The position numbers were made by a program, and so were the translations under genes. Of a DNA stretch of 64,000 nucleotides, positions 10,826-21,800 are shown one piece after another. This stretch comes from Panonychus citri (taxonomy: Eukaryota > Arthropoda > Arachnida > Trombidiformes > Tetranychidae), in NCBI RefSeq assembly GCF_014898815.1, contig NW_026515540.1, positions 682,001-746,000 of the forward strand, given 5' to 3'. Positions within the stretch are counted from its first letter, which is position 1. Every line of letters begins with the position of its first letter. Under the pieces are notes generated by a model, which was given only the letters and a program-made list of their open reading frames with translations, did no database searches and was not told the origin of the DNA.

Positions 10826-10863
10826 GTTTTTCTCGAAAACAGCGACACCTGTTGATCGAAATT
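10826..10863. promoter_or_regulatory. 38-bp promoter-like motif, copy 2
   Basis: Lies about 155 bp before the CCT4 start codon, in the same top-strand orientation as the copy at 8438-8475, with four mismatches in 38. Relative to the genes, the two copies point in opposite directions. Confidence 0.4.
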
Positions 10864-11015
10864 CGGAAATTTTCTGATCGTAATTTTTATATTTTCCCTT
10901 CCGATTCTCTCCATGCTTGTTGTCTCTTTGTGTTTTAAACATTAACTCCTCTTACTTAATCGTCTTTTTTTATTTGTTGATTGTTTAATTACTTGGAAAT
11001 TTAATTTAATTAACT

Positions 11016-12767
11016 ATGGCTCCTCAAACTCAAGTTGCTAAAGGTGGTAATCAAAAAATGGGCCAATTCAAGGACAAAAGTAAACCTGATGACATTCGTG
11101 AATCAAATATTCAGGCAGCCAAATCTGTTGCCGATGCCATTAGGACAAGTCTTGGTCCAAGAGGAATGGATAAAATGATTCAACAAGATGATGGTAATGT
11201 TATTATCTCTAATGATGGTGCTACCATTTTGAAACAGATTCAAGTAATTCATCCGGCTGCTAAGATGTTGGTTGAATTAAGTAAAGCTCAAGATGTTGAG
11301 GCTGGAGATGGTACCACTAGTGTTGTTATCATTGCAGGTATGTTTTGGGTGTGACTTTGTTACCCTTGTTTGGTAATTTATCTTTGTTCTCAACTCTCTT
11401 TTTATCCATCTAATGTATTTATTTTTATCTACACAAATTCACCAATTTCTCTTATTTTTATGTATTTCCTTTTTTTTGTTAGGTGCTCTTCTTGATGCTG
11501 CTGCTAAACTATTGGCAAAAGGTATTCACCCAACAACAATTAGTGACGCTTTTCTCGAAGCGGCAAACAAGTGTGTTGAAATACTTGAGGGTAAAATGAG
11601 TATTCCCGTTGATCTTAGTGATACTGATTCACTTTTAAGAGTTGCATCTACTGCGCTTAATAGTAAGGTGGTTTCACAATATTCGAGTTTATTGGCTCCC
11701 ATGGCTGTGAAATCTGTACTTAGAGTTAAAGATAATTGCAAGACGAACGATGTTGATCTTAAAGATATTAAGATAATCAAGCGACTTGGTGCTACTCTTG
11801 AAGATACTGAGCTTATTGAAGGGCTTTGTCTTGATCATAGGTTTTCCAATGATTTTGGATCAAAGAAAATTGAAAAGGCTAAAATTGGTTTAGTCCAATT
11901 TTGCATCTCACCACCAAAGACCGATATGGATAATCAGGTTGTCGTCTCTGATTATACTCAAATGGATAGAATTTTGAAAGAGGAGAGAAATTATATTCTT
12001 AACATTGTTAAACAAATTAAGAAATCTGGATGCAATGTACTTCTTATCCAAAAATCAATCCTTCGTGATGCTCTCAATGAAATGGCCATTCATTTCTTTT
12101 CGAAGGCTAAAATTGCTATCATTCGAGATATTGAACGTGAAGAGATTGAATTTGTCAGTAAAGCTCTTGGCTGTCGTCCAATCGCCAGTCTGGACCATTT
12201 TGTGGCTTCTGCTTTGGCTACAGCTGATTTGGTTGAAGAAATTCCAATGACCAAAGTAATTCGAATCAGTGGAATCAAAAGCACTTCTGCTGGTAAAACT
12301 GTAAACATTTTACTTCGAGCATCAAACCGAATGATGTTGGAAGAAGCTGAAAGATCTATTCATGATGCCTTATGTGTCATTCGATGTCTAGTTAAAAAAC
12401 CCGCTCTACTTCCCGGTGGTGGAGCCCCAGAGATTGAATTAGCTCTTCAATTGAGTCAATTAAGCTCATCACTTTCTGGATTACGAGCTCACTGTTTCCA
12501 AGCTTTCGCTGAAGCATGGAAGTCATACCTTACACTTTAGCCGAAAACGCTGGTCTCAATCCTCTCCAAACGGTTACTGATCTTCGTCAACGTCATTTCA
12601 AAGGAGAAATAACTTTCGGTATCAATGTCCGAAAAGCAATGGTCACTAATATTCTAGATGAAAATGTATTACAACCACTTCTTGTAACCTCTTCAGCTAT
12701 TAAATTAGCTGCTGAAACTGTCAGATCAATTCTTAAGATCGATGATATTGTTCACTCTGTGAGATAA
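11016..12767 (+). CDS. CCT4: T-complex protein 1 subunit delta (CCT4), with a one-base frame break
   Basis: Subunit of the cytosolic TRiC/CCT chaperonin, which folds actin, tubulin and other proteins using ATP. Exon 1 is 11016-11337, the intron 11338-11482 (145 nt), exon 2 11483-12767; about 535 aa, normal for the family. Group II chaperonin signatures are in order: TSLGPRGMDKMI, GDGTTSVV, LLPGGGAPEIE and the C-terminal KIDDIVHSVR. At 12514-12516 the frame breaks. The upstream frame reads FAEAW and stops at 12540, while the conserved continuation MEVIPYTLAENAGLN starts at 12516 in the next frame. One extra A (GCAATGG instead of GCATGG) would restore the gene. Because the gene is essential and everything else is conserved, a consensus error is more likely than a pseudogene. 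Confidence 0.93.
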
Positions 12768-13464
12768 ACTACTTGTTGATTCAACATCATGATAAAATCG
12801 ATAACCAGCCCAAGAAATATATTTAACTTAATCTGGATAATGTTTGCTTTTTCATCTTTTGCTCCAATCTAACAATTATTCTGGCCTGGTAATTGATTAT
12901 TTTATCAATTGAATTTAATTAAAAAAAAATGCTTTCAAATCTCAAGTGGTTTGTGTAACTTTAAATCCATTAAATCAAAGGATTAAAATACTTTTCAATT
13001 GTGATTGTTTGGTTACATAAGATTACAACTAATCATTCAGATGAAAGAAAACAATATTAATCTTAATGATTGTTGGATAATCAATCGTATGATCGATTAG
13101 ATTTTAGAAATGATTGATCCAATTATGAGATTAACCGATTTCATCAGCTTCGGATGTGATTCGCGATTTTGGCCATTTTTCTGTCGACAATCTATTCGAA
13201 CTGCTAAAGGTTTTACCCCTCGATTAACAAGGAAACAATTAAATGGTGAGGGAAAATTCAGATAAAGTTAATTGTAAATCAATCAAGTAAATCACTCAAA
13301 ATTGAAAGATTAACAATCGGATTATCACTAATCAAATTCAATTAGCGTTGATTGCAAACACAATCTTATCAATCAACATGAATAAATGTTAGACTTTTTC
13401 TGTTTCTCTTCCAGTTTAATCCAAATCTTTCCTTTGTTAAGTTTAAATAATTTATTGGGTGAAA
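12768..13464. other. Spacer between CCT4 and CTH with a CTH relic
   Basis: CCT4 3' UTR followed by AT-rich spacer. The only structured part is the inverted CTH exon fragment at 13138-13254. A 51-codon plus-strand frame at 13110-13265 is explained as the antisense of that fragment. Confidence 0.5.
13138..13254 (-). pseudogene. Inverted, degenerate fragment of CTH exon 4
   Basis: Read on the minus strand, the segment matches the start of the last CTH exon (about 14581-14715). Both share TTCCCTCACCATTT, then a frame reading CFLVNRGVKPLAVRI against CFLVNRGVKTLAVRM, and QKNG. A deletion of about 11 nt follows, then ESHPK. It is a partial copy in opposite orientation about 200 bp upstream of the functional gene, left by a local inverted duplication. 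It is too short and damaged to be functional. Confidence 0.75.
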
Positions 13465-14479
13465 ATGTCAACTCATTCAATTGAAACTCGAGCGATTCAT
13501 GAAGGACAAGAGCCCGAACAATGGACTCATCGTGAAGTTATTCCCCCGATCAGTTTAGCGACCACTTATAAACAACCTGGACCTGGTCAAGCATTGGTAA
13601 GGCGAAAGAATTGAAATGATCAGCTGATTTAATTTTAATCCTAAAAAATAACTGTAAATGTTGATCTTTCTTATTGACAGTCTTATGAGTACGGACGAAG
13701 TGGTAATCCCACCCGATGTTGTCTCGAAAAATGTTTAGCCTCCCTTGAGAACGCTGAATATGGTAAGTTAATCAACAATTTGATGTTATTATTGAACAAT
13801 TAACCATTAATTTGCTTTTCTTTGTCAAAGGTTTTTGCTTCAGCAGTGGATTAGGAGCGATTACAACATTAACTTATCTCCTTAAATCGGGCGATCACAT
13901 TATCTCAGGTGAAGATGTCTATGGTGGGACTAACAGGTTGTTCACTAAATGTGCTGCTCGAATGGGATTGACCACAAGCTTTGTCGATGCTCGAGATATA
14001 AACAACATTGCGAAAGCAGTTAAACCCAATACAAGGTTAATCTGGATGGAAACTCCCACTAATCCAACCATGCAAGTGGCTGATATCAAAGCAACAGCGG
14101 ATTATGTCAAGACTTTGGATAACGTGATCCTCGCCGTCGATAACACTTTCATGTCACCTTATTTCCAAAAGCCGCTTGATTTAGGTGCTGACATTGTCCT
14201 TCACTCTATGAGTAAATATATCAACGGACATTCTGATGTTATCATGGGAGCTATCATGACAAATCGATCAGATCTTGCTGAGCAATTAAGATTCTTCCAA
14301 AATGGTAATCAATTCAAATCTTGAGACTCCAATTTAATTTCTGAAGGTTGTTACCAAGACTAAGGGTCACAAATCCTTAACCAGTAACACATCTGACGAT
14401 TAATTGTTTGCTTGATGATTAGATTGTCAGTTGATTATCTGATTAAATTGAATCTCTTTTATTATCTGATTTCCGTTCC

Positions 14480-14567
<88 letters not shown>

Positions 14568-15038
14568 GCTTTGGGTGCTGTTCCCTCACCATTTGATTGT
14601 TTCCTTGTTAATCGAGGAGTAAAAACTTTAGCAGTTCGAATGGAATGTCACCAGAAAAATGGCCTGGAAATCGCTAAATATCTTGAATCGCACCCGAAAG
14701 TGGTTAAAGTTTACCACCCTGGACTTGTCAGTCATCCACAGCACGAACTTCACAAGAAACAATGTTCAGGATCAAGTGGAATGATTTCATTCGAGATCAA
14801 AGGTGGAAAAAAAGAGGCCTCAGAATTTGTCGCTAACCTTAAAATTTTCACCTTAGCTGAAAGTTTAGGTGGCATCGAATCGCTCATTGAGATTCCCTCT
14901 CTTATGACTCACACTTCAGTTCCTGAGGAGCAAAGGAAACACCTTGGAATCAGCGATTCATTGGTTCGAGTTTCCGTTGGAATTGAATCAGTTAAAGACT
15001 TAATCGCAGACTTGGATCAATCATTTTCTAAAATCTAA
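13465..15038 (+). CDS. CTH: Cystathionine gamma-lyase (PLP enzyme)
   Basis: Cleaves cystathionine to cysteine, 2-oxobutyrate and ammonia (transsulfuration), with H2S as a side product. Four exons: 13465-13596, 13681-13762, 13831-14304 and 14569-15038; 385 aa, normal for the family. It starts MSTHSIETRAIHEGQEPE. Cys/Met-metabolism PLP-enzyme marks are visible: YEYGRSGNPT, SSGLGAIT, EDVYGGTNRLF and METPTNPTM. The PLP lysine is in LHSMSKYINGHSD at about residue 200, and LAESLGGIESLIE is near the C terminus. Cystathionine gamma-synthase is a less likely alternative because animals carry the lyase. Intron 3 ends in a (CT)42 repeat that forms the polypyrimidine tract directly before the acceptor at 14567-14568. 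AATAAA lies at 15189-15194. Confidence 0.9.
14483..14566 (+). repeat. (CT)42 microsatellite acting as polypyrimidine tract
   Basis: Eighty-four bases of uninterrupted CT sit immediately before the AG acceptor of CTH exon 4. Length polymorphism here could change splicing efficiency. Confidence 0.9.
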
Positions 15039-15854
15039 TCTATCATACGATTGATTATCCAACAATCATTAAGATTAATATCGTTATATTGTTTTTTTTT
15101 CATCTAAATGATTAGTTGCAATCTAATATACCCAATCAATCACAATTGAAAAGTATAATAATCCTTTGATTTAATGGTAACAGTTTCAAATAAATGAAAT
15201 TTATGGTCAATAAAAGAAACCATAACAGTTTATTGGTTTAGCTTTAAATTTATGGTCATTGGTGTTAATTAGTTTAATTTTTTTCTTCATCAGAGTGAAA
15301 AAATCATTAATCATTCCGAGATGAGTTCAGTTTTGACCTTGAGGGGAAAAATACCATTGGAACGCAATTGACTCCGGTGATGAATGTTTGCCAAAGAGTA
15401 CAAAAAATATCGACCTCGAAAATATATTTACACAGAATATCAACTAATAACAATCTGGGTAAGATGAGCGTTAATGGTTGGAGGTGGAGCCAGTGGTTAT
15501 TCAACACACTTATCGATGGTGTCCATTAGTTCAAAGTGTTGAAATTAAGCTGAATTTTGGGTTAATTGTGCGCCCGTTTGATTGTCCCAGGCCCTCCGGG
15601 CCTTCCTCTGTCGATTTTGACCCTTTTAATGAAGACCTAACCTAACCTAATTTAAACAAACACAGGGATAAGTGTGTTGGATAGCTATTAGCTCCACCTC
15701 CAACCATTAACGCTCATCTTACCACAATCTGATTTTCGATAAGAGATACAATTAAATCATCAAAAGAATCGATTTTCTTCTCAATGATTCCAATTCCAGC
15801 GTAAATTTCATCAGATTATCTCCAAGGTTTCGTTTATCCTAATATCTTTTCCAT
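15039..15854. other. Spacer between CTH and GPCR 3' ends
   Basis: Convergent 3' flanks. It contains the CTH polyadenylation signal (15189-15194) and the inverted-repeat element at 15458-15723. I see nothing else. Confidence 0.5.
15458..15723. mobile_element. 266-bp MITE with perfect 8-bp target duplication
   Basis: Terminal inverted repeats start GGTAAGATGAGCG and are identical for 33 bp, then differ over about 11 bp, then match again for 13 bp (CAACACACTTATC). ACAATCTG is duplicated on both sides (15450-15457 and 15724-15731). An 8-bp duplication with GG-starting ends fits Merlin-like elements; hAT is the alternative. No transposase is encoded. The interior has a GC-rich palindrome (AGGCCCTCCGGGCCT) and three tandem CCTAA units, the arthropod telomere repeat. 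Confidence 0.88.
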
Positions 15855-18800
15855 TTACGATCCATTGTGTCGAGCAACAGAATTAAGATTAATATTTTCG
15901 TATTGAGTTTGATTACTTTGTCTTCGAGTTGCACTTTCCATGGCCGATCCTTTAAGACGACGTTTCTTCCCGCAACATCTTAATCCGCACAAATTTTGAA
16001 AAGTCGTTTGAAACTCTTTGCGAAATTTAGCTAAATCGATATAAGAGAGAAAGAGAGAAGGATAAGAAAAAGGTTAAGATGATTATTATTACATAGAGAA
16101 GATAAATATTAAATTGTGAGCCAATTTTCTTGGAGGAAAAAAAGACAATTAGATTAATCCTGTGAATCGATTAGGATCTAAATTGACTTACCGCTCATGA
16201 AGTTATAGATAATTGGATTAATCGCACTGTTGGCGTAACAAAGCCAATGGGAAGACAACGAAAGGATGCTGATAACATCGTTTTGAGGAATTGAGATGAA
16301 ACATCTAATCAATTGGGAAGAAAAAGGAAAAGAAAACATATAATTTACCTTTGGTAAAGATCAGGAACAAATTCAATTTTCTATTCAAATGTTTCTCTTA
16401 TTCCATAGAAAATGTTGAGAGAAGAAAAAAAAAGAGGAAAGAAAAGTTTCAATTGGAACAATTTAAGAAGATTTATCATGAAAATGATAGTAAATAAATA
16501 AATTCTCTCATCATCATGAATTTTTGGTGATACACGATTCAGGAAATGATTTAATATCATTTATTTACTCATCCATGATTATCTCTTGAAGAATCTCTTC
16601 AGAATTTTTATCATCAATGAAGAATAAGTTTTACTAATTGTTTCTTTTCAAGTTCTAATTTTCTTCTTGTCTTTATTTTCTCTCTCTTCTCCTTCAATTC
16701 ACCTCAATAAATTCAGAACATGAACCGGAAGATAACATAATCCAAACATGATTACAACAGCAATTAACATCTTGGCAACTCGTTGACGTGAAGTAACTTG
16801 GGAATCATAAGGATATTTGGATGTATTTTTAGATGTGACTGTCCGTTTATGTCCATTATTGGTTGAAGTTGCAAATTGTGAATCTAATTGGAGATGGAAA
16901 ATGAATAATTCAATTCATCATTAAAGTAACAATTAGCGGTAATTATTACCTTCGACACAGCGTTTATGATTAGATTTACCTTTGCCGCTCTTCCCTCCAT
17001 AATCTGACCTTTTTGTTGTGACAATTGTTTCTTTGGCAATTTCATCATTATTATTGTTAAAATTAGTTGAATTCATTTCAATGGATGAAGATGATTCCGG
17101 ATAGGATTTAAGATGATGGTTATTTTGATGACTATTTGAATGAGCTTGTGATTGACTAGAATTGTTAACATGATGATGAGATGAGTTATTCTGATTAGGA
17201 GGATTATGGTGATGATAATGTTGACCAGTTTCTCCTGAACCAGGAATATTTTTATTCCAAAGGACGATGGCGATTTGATGATAAGCGACGGACATTAAAA
17301 TGATAGGAAGTAAAAAGTAAGTGATCACAATCCATAGTTGGTAAATTCGTTCAGTTTCCCCTGACCAATCGTGGGCACAATCAGTGTAGTAAATTGTTTC
17401 GTTTGTGTAAAATGGACTATTGGTTTTCAGGTGAATCAAATCGGGTGAATTAATTGCCAAAGACGCGATCCAAATAAAGATGATCGCTAATCGTGTCTTG
17501 GTGATTGTGCTTTTAAATTTAAGAGGACGACAAATTGCATACCAACGATCAACAGATATAAAGGTTAATGTCAACACGGAAACAGAAACTGAGACAAACT
17601 GTAAAGAGACCAAGAGAAAAATATTAGTTTAGTGATTAAGATCAATAATCAAAGTGTTCAAAAGGTTAATTGATCATTTCCAATGATATTTATTAATGAA
17701 TATCATGCAGGATAAACGCCCAACTGATTCTTGATTGTTGTTGATGGAAGAGGATAAAACAACATTGCATTCAATTCATTTTAATTGATATCAATTTTTT
17801 TCTTTGCGTTTGGTTAATGGTTAAGTCTCACAATCAAATTATCATCGACTATCATTTGTGGTTAATGATAATAATAATGATGATTATGATTGTGATTGTT
17901 GCCATTAAATAATAATAATAATAGAAATTCAAAGTAAACAATCGTTATATCAGTGAGGTTATGTCTGTGATTATCTCGATTGATTAACTTAATCAGTTTC
18001 GGAGTCAAGTCAATGATTGATTATTGGTGATTTCAGGATAATAAGACGGAATATTATCATCGATATATGTTGATTGGGTCAACGGTGCTAAGGTGGTTTG
18101 AAGGTATTCATTTCGTCAAGAACAATTTGATTAACTTTGTGTAAGTCAATTAAATTGATTGTTACATGGTGAAGGTAAATCTCACTTTCTTGTTTCAGAC
18201 ACCCCGTAGTTGACCTTTATGGACCCATATGAAATGAATTGAGATCTGCTGGAACTGTTCATGTTCATCATGTTCATTCAGAAAACATTAATAGGCAAGA
18301 ACACATATTAATAGACCAAAATCATGTTAATTAAAATTACTGACCATTAATATGATTTATGTACGACATTAATTGATCAATAGCTTTAATAGTCAATTTT
18401 TGTCTTCTTTTTGACCAGAATATCATGAAACACAAGACTTGGGATGGAAAATTATTCCGATTGAAAGATAACACTAAGTAATAGTTATTATCAAGAATCA
18501 TATTTGTATAAGATGAAAGTAATGATGATGATGATCATCACCAACAAACCACCAAAATGATGATGTCGAAGTAACTAATTATTAGGTGATCAGGCGGTTT
18601 TTGACCTGAGTATGAAATGGATGATTATATCGAATTCCATGTTCATTTTTCCACTTATTAGATTACTCTGATTAATAATCGATTCAAAAAATTTTAATTT
18701 TTCATGAAGCACGTGTTTAGCACATAAGAATAGAAAAAGTGCTCGAATTTCGTGCATGGTCGCTAAATTGGCCTGAGACTTATTCAGAATCCATGAACGC

Positions 18801-21800
18801 GATGATTTTGTAGTGATTTATTGTTCATGTGGACCCAGTTTATCGAATAGCAATTTCAATATTACCAATTTTATTTTAACTTTTAATTTTTTCATAATTT
18901 TCGGAAATCTGAACCCCTTGAGTACCAATGAACTTTCAGCATAACATGAAGGACATTCGAAGATTCGATTTTTACTGAACTTGTCGGTCTATAGATCAAC
19001 ATTTCTACCTATGTATCAAAACCTTAGAATGTGTAGTTAGTTTTAAGGTTACTAATTTTAGATTAGGTCATGTGGATAATATAAAGGCCACGCCCAATTC
19101 CAGCCTAGGGATTTTCCGTCAATTCGAAGTTTCGAGCAAAGTGGCCTTTAATCCAGAGTCGTCAATATTACTTTCTGCCCATTTATTTATACAATCAATA
19201 CTGCTCTTTCGATCTAAATATACTTCATGACGATAATCGGCCTTATTAATAATTGAGAACGCAAACATCTTAACCCTTCCCAGGCACTGAGTTCGAAAAA
19301 TTCACGGAAAATCCCCGTGAAACGGGCTACACTGAAAAAAGTTCACGAAACTCGTCTCACATAGAAAACACATGCTGAGAAACATTTAAACCAACTCTCA
19401 TTCATCAGAACCCACTTCTTGTGGGTCAGGTCAAAAACCGCCTGATCACCCTAATAGATCTCATGAAGTGAATCTTATCTCAAGTTGATCACTGAGATAT
19501 TAGAAGCAACAAGAACATGGGAACCATATCATGAAAAAGAACCATGAAAATAAGGATGAAAGTGATTACCATGAAAAAAGAAGAAGAAAAAAAATCAAAT
19601 AAACTAGAGATTCCAACTGAGTGCTACAATAACATGAAGCGAGAAATTGATGATGATTAAGATGACGATCAAAATGAAAAGAACGAAAAGAGAAAAAAAG
19701 AATAGAACTTTTTTCTTCTTTTTCTTTTCTCTTTAGAATAAACAAAAAAAAAATGGAATTTCGTTCAACTTTTCCAACGATAGTTCGAAAAACATGATAA
19801 ACGTTAATTATGATTTATTACATGGATGCAAAGTGCTTAACCTTAGTGATCAATTTTTCGTCACGAGAAAGTCAACAATCAATAACATGATGATGATGAT
19901 AATCCACCAGCAACAGTCACTTGTTAACCAAATACATTTCATCTTCATGGTTGAACCATTTTCCTTGTTTACTTTTCGCCTCCTTTATGAATATCACCCT
20001 GAATATCGTTGGTCATTAATCCGGAAAAATAATACAACTCATAAGATGATTAACAGGTAAAAGAAAGTGAAACATTTAATATACACAAGAGAGAGAATAT
20101 CTTTTTCTTTTCTTCTTAAATGATAATCTATCTTGTTGATAACGGTAAATAGGATAAGACGTTTCTCTTTCTATCGTACATGTTAATCCTATTATATCTC
20201 AAAGGATTTTCCTTTTTTATATCTCTCATTGTTAAGTTTTCGCCTTGTTCTTTAACCTTTATCATCTTGTTTTTCTTTTGTCATCCAAATCATCATCATC
20301 GAAGTGACAACAATCAATAAAATATTGATAATTAGCTTTACTATCTACATGTTTTCTTAATTAACCAGTAAAAGAATCTCCATCTTTACCTTTAATCTTT
20401 TTGTTCTTTCAAATCTTCCAATTGATCAATTCAATCAATTAGTAAAGAATGACCATATTATGTATTACATGAATCATTCCCTTTCTCTAACATTTGATGA
20501 TTGACCATTCGAAAGGGTTTTAAATCCAGTGCCCGTACTCACTTTATAAAATGGTCTTATGGCCAAAAGTGGAGCTTGGATGGACCTGATGGTTAACGGT
20601 ACTTTTGGTTGGATCTAAGCAAGGAAAAGGCCATTTACTCAAAACTTCATTCGAATGCTGGAGGAATAATTAGTCAATTATAATTCATCAACGCTAATTA
20701 TATGAAAAATAATTCCACTGAACATTAGAATTTCCGATTGAAATTTTGAAAAATTCAAACTTTTTTCAACCAGGACTCGAGTTACAATCAGTTGATTGTT
20801 GTCCTTTGACTTTTGACAAGAACTTTATTCATTAGACTTTCCTTGAGAATCCATGATAAGTTCCAATATGAGGGAACTTATTACTTTTCTATGAATAACA
20901 ATGAACATTTTAACATTAATTGCAATATTCCTGTGGAAAGGATTGAAATTATTTCTAATTGTGTGTTGTATGGTTAATTTATACTCTAATTTAAATTGTT
21001 GTTTCTGTTACTCGTTTCATGTGTTTATATGAATTCGCTTTTCATTAGTCAAGTTTACTATTATTAACTAATCTGGTTTTTGTTTGTTTGTTTCTCTCAA
21101 TTGTTTATCCTCATCGTTATAAAAATAACAATGAAAATAAACAATTAAATAACCAATTTGGTCCAACAATATGTACACATAACTGATGATTATGATTACC
21201 AATGAAATTCATTGATTTTCCCATTTCTCTTTTCTTTTAATTTCCATTGTGATGAACACAAACATTATCATGATCAGTGATTAATGGATATATGATTCAA
21301 CCGAGTATATGTTTAGACAGTGATGATTGATTAATTGTTTACCATCCGATTGCAGCCATGATTGTTGAGGAAGAAACTGCAAGTCAAGATTGTAACTCTT
21401 TCTTTTTCTCCATCAATTATTACAATTAAGATTCTGAATACACTGAATTCTCAGCATTCTCTTGACAATTGAACACATTAATTATCATTTAATTGGAATA
21501 AATTTGTTTTTAAATACAAAGATTAAGAGTGGAAAACATAATCACAAGGTTTACACTATTATTATTTGGCTTAATGGACAATGGAAACAATCAAAAACGA
21601 TGACCAACAAATAAATTGCTCATTGGAATCCAAGTTAATCCAGTTGAAGATTTACAGACAATTAAATAATCTCTTCCATCATTATTCCAGTTGACTATCA
21701 ACAATCAGTCTTGCATTTTAACCCAAATCATTACAATCAACACATATTCAAACAATTAATCTGACAACTTGATTGTCCAAACAAATGTCAACCATTCCCA

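Noticed and set aside
13110..13265. 51-codon plus-strand gene upstream of CTH
   Set aside because: It is the antisense of a degenerate CTH exon 4 fragment.
14412..14568. Ser-Leu repeat protein within CTH intron 3
   Set aside because: Translation of the (CT)42 microsatellite and intron sequence.
15307..15507. Minus-strand 66-codon frame
   Set aside because: It runs into the inverted repeat of the MITE at 15458 and shows no protein character.
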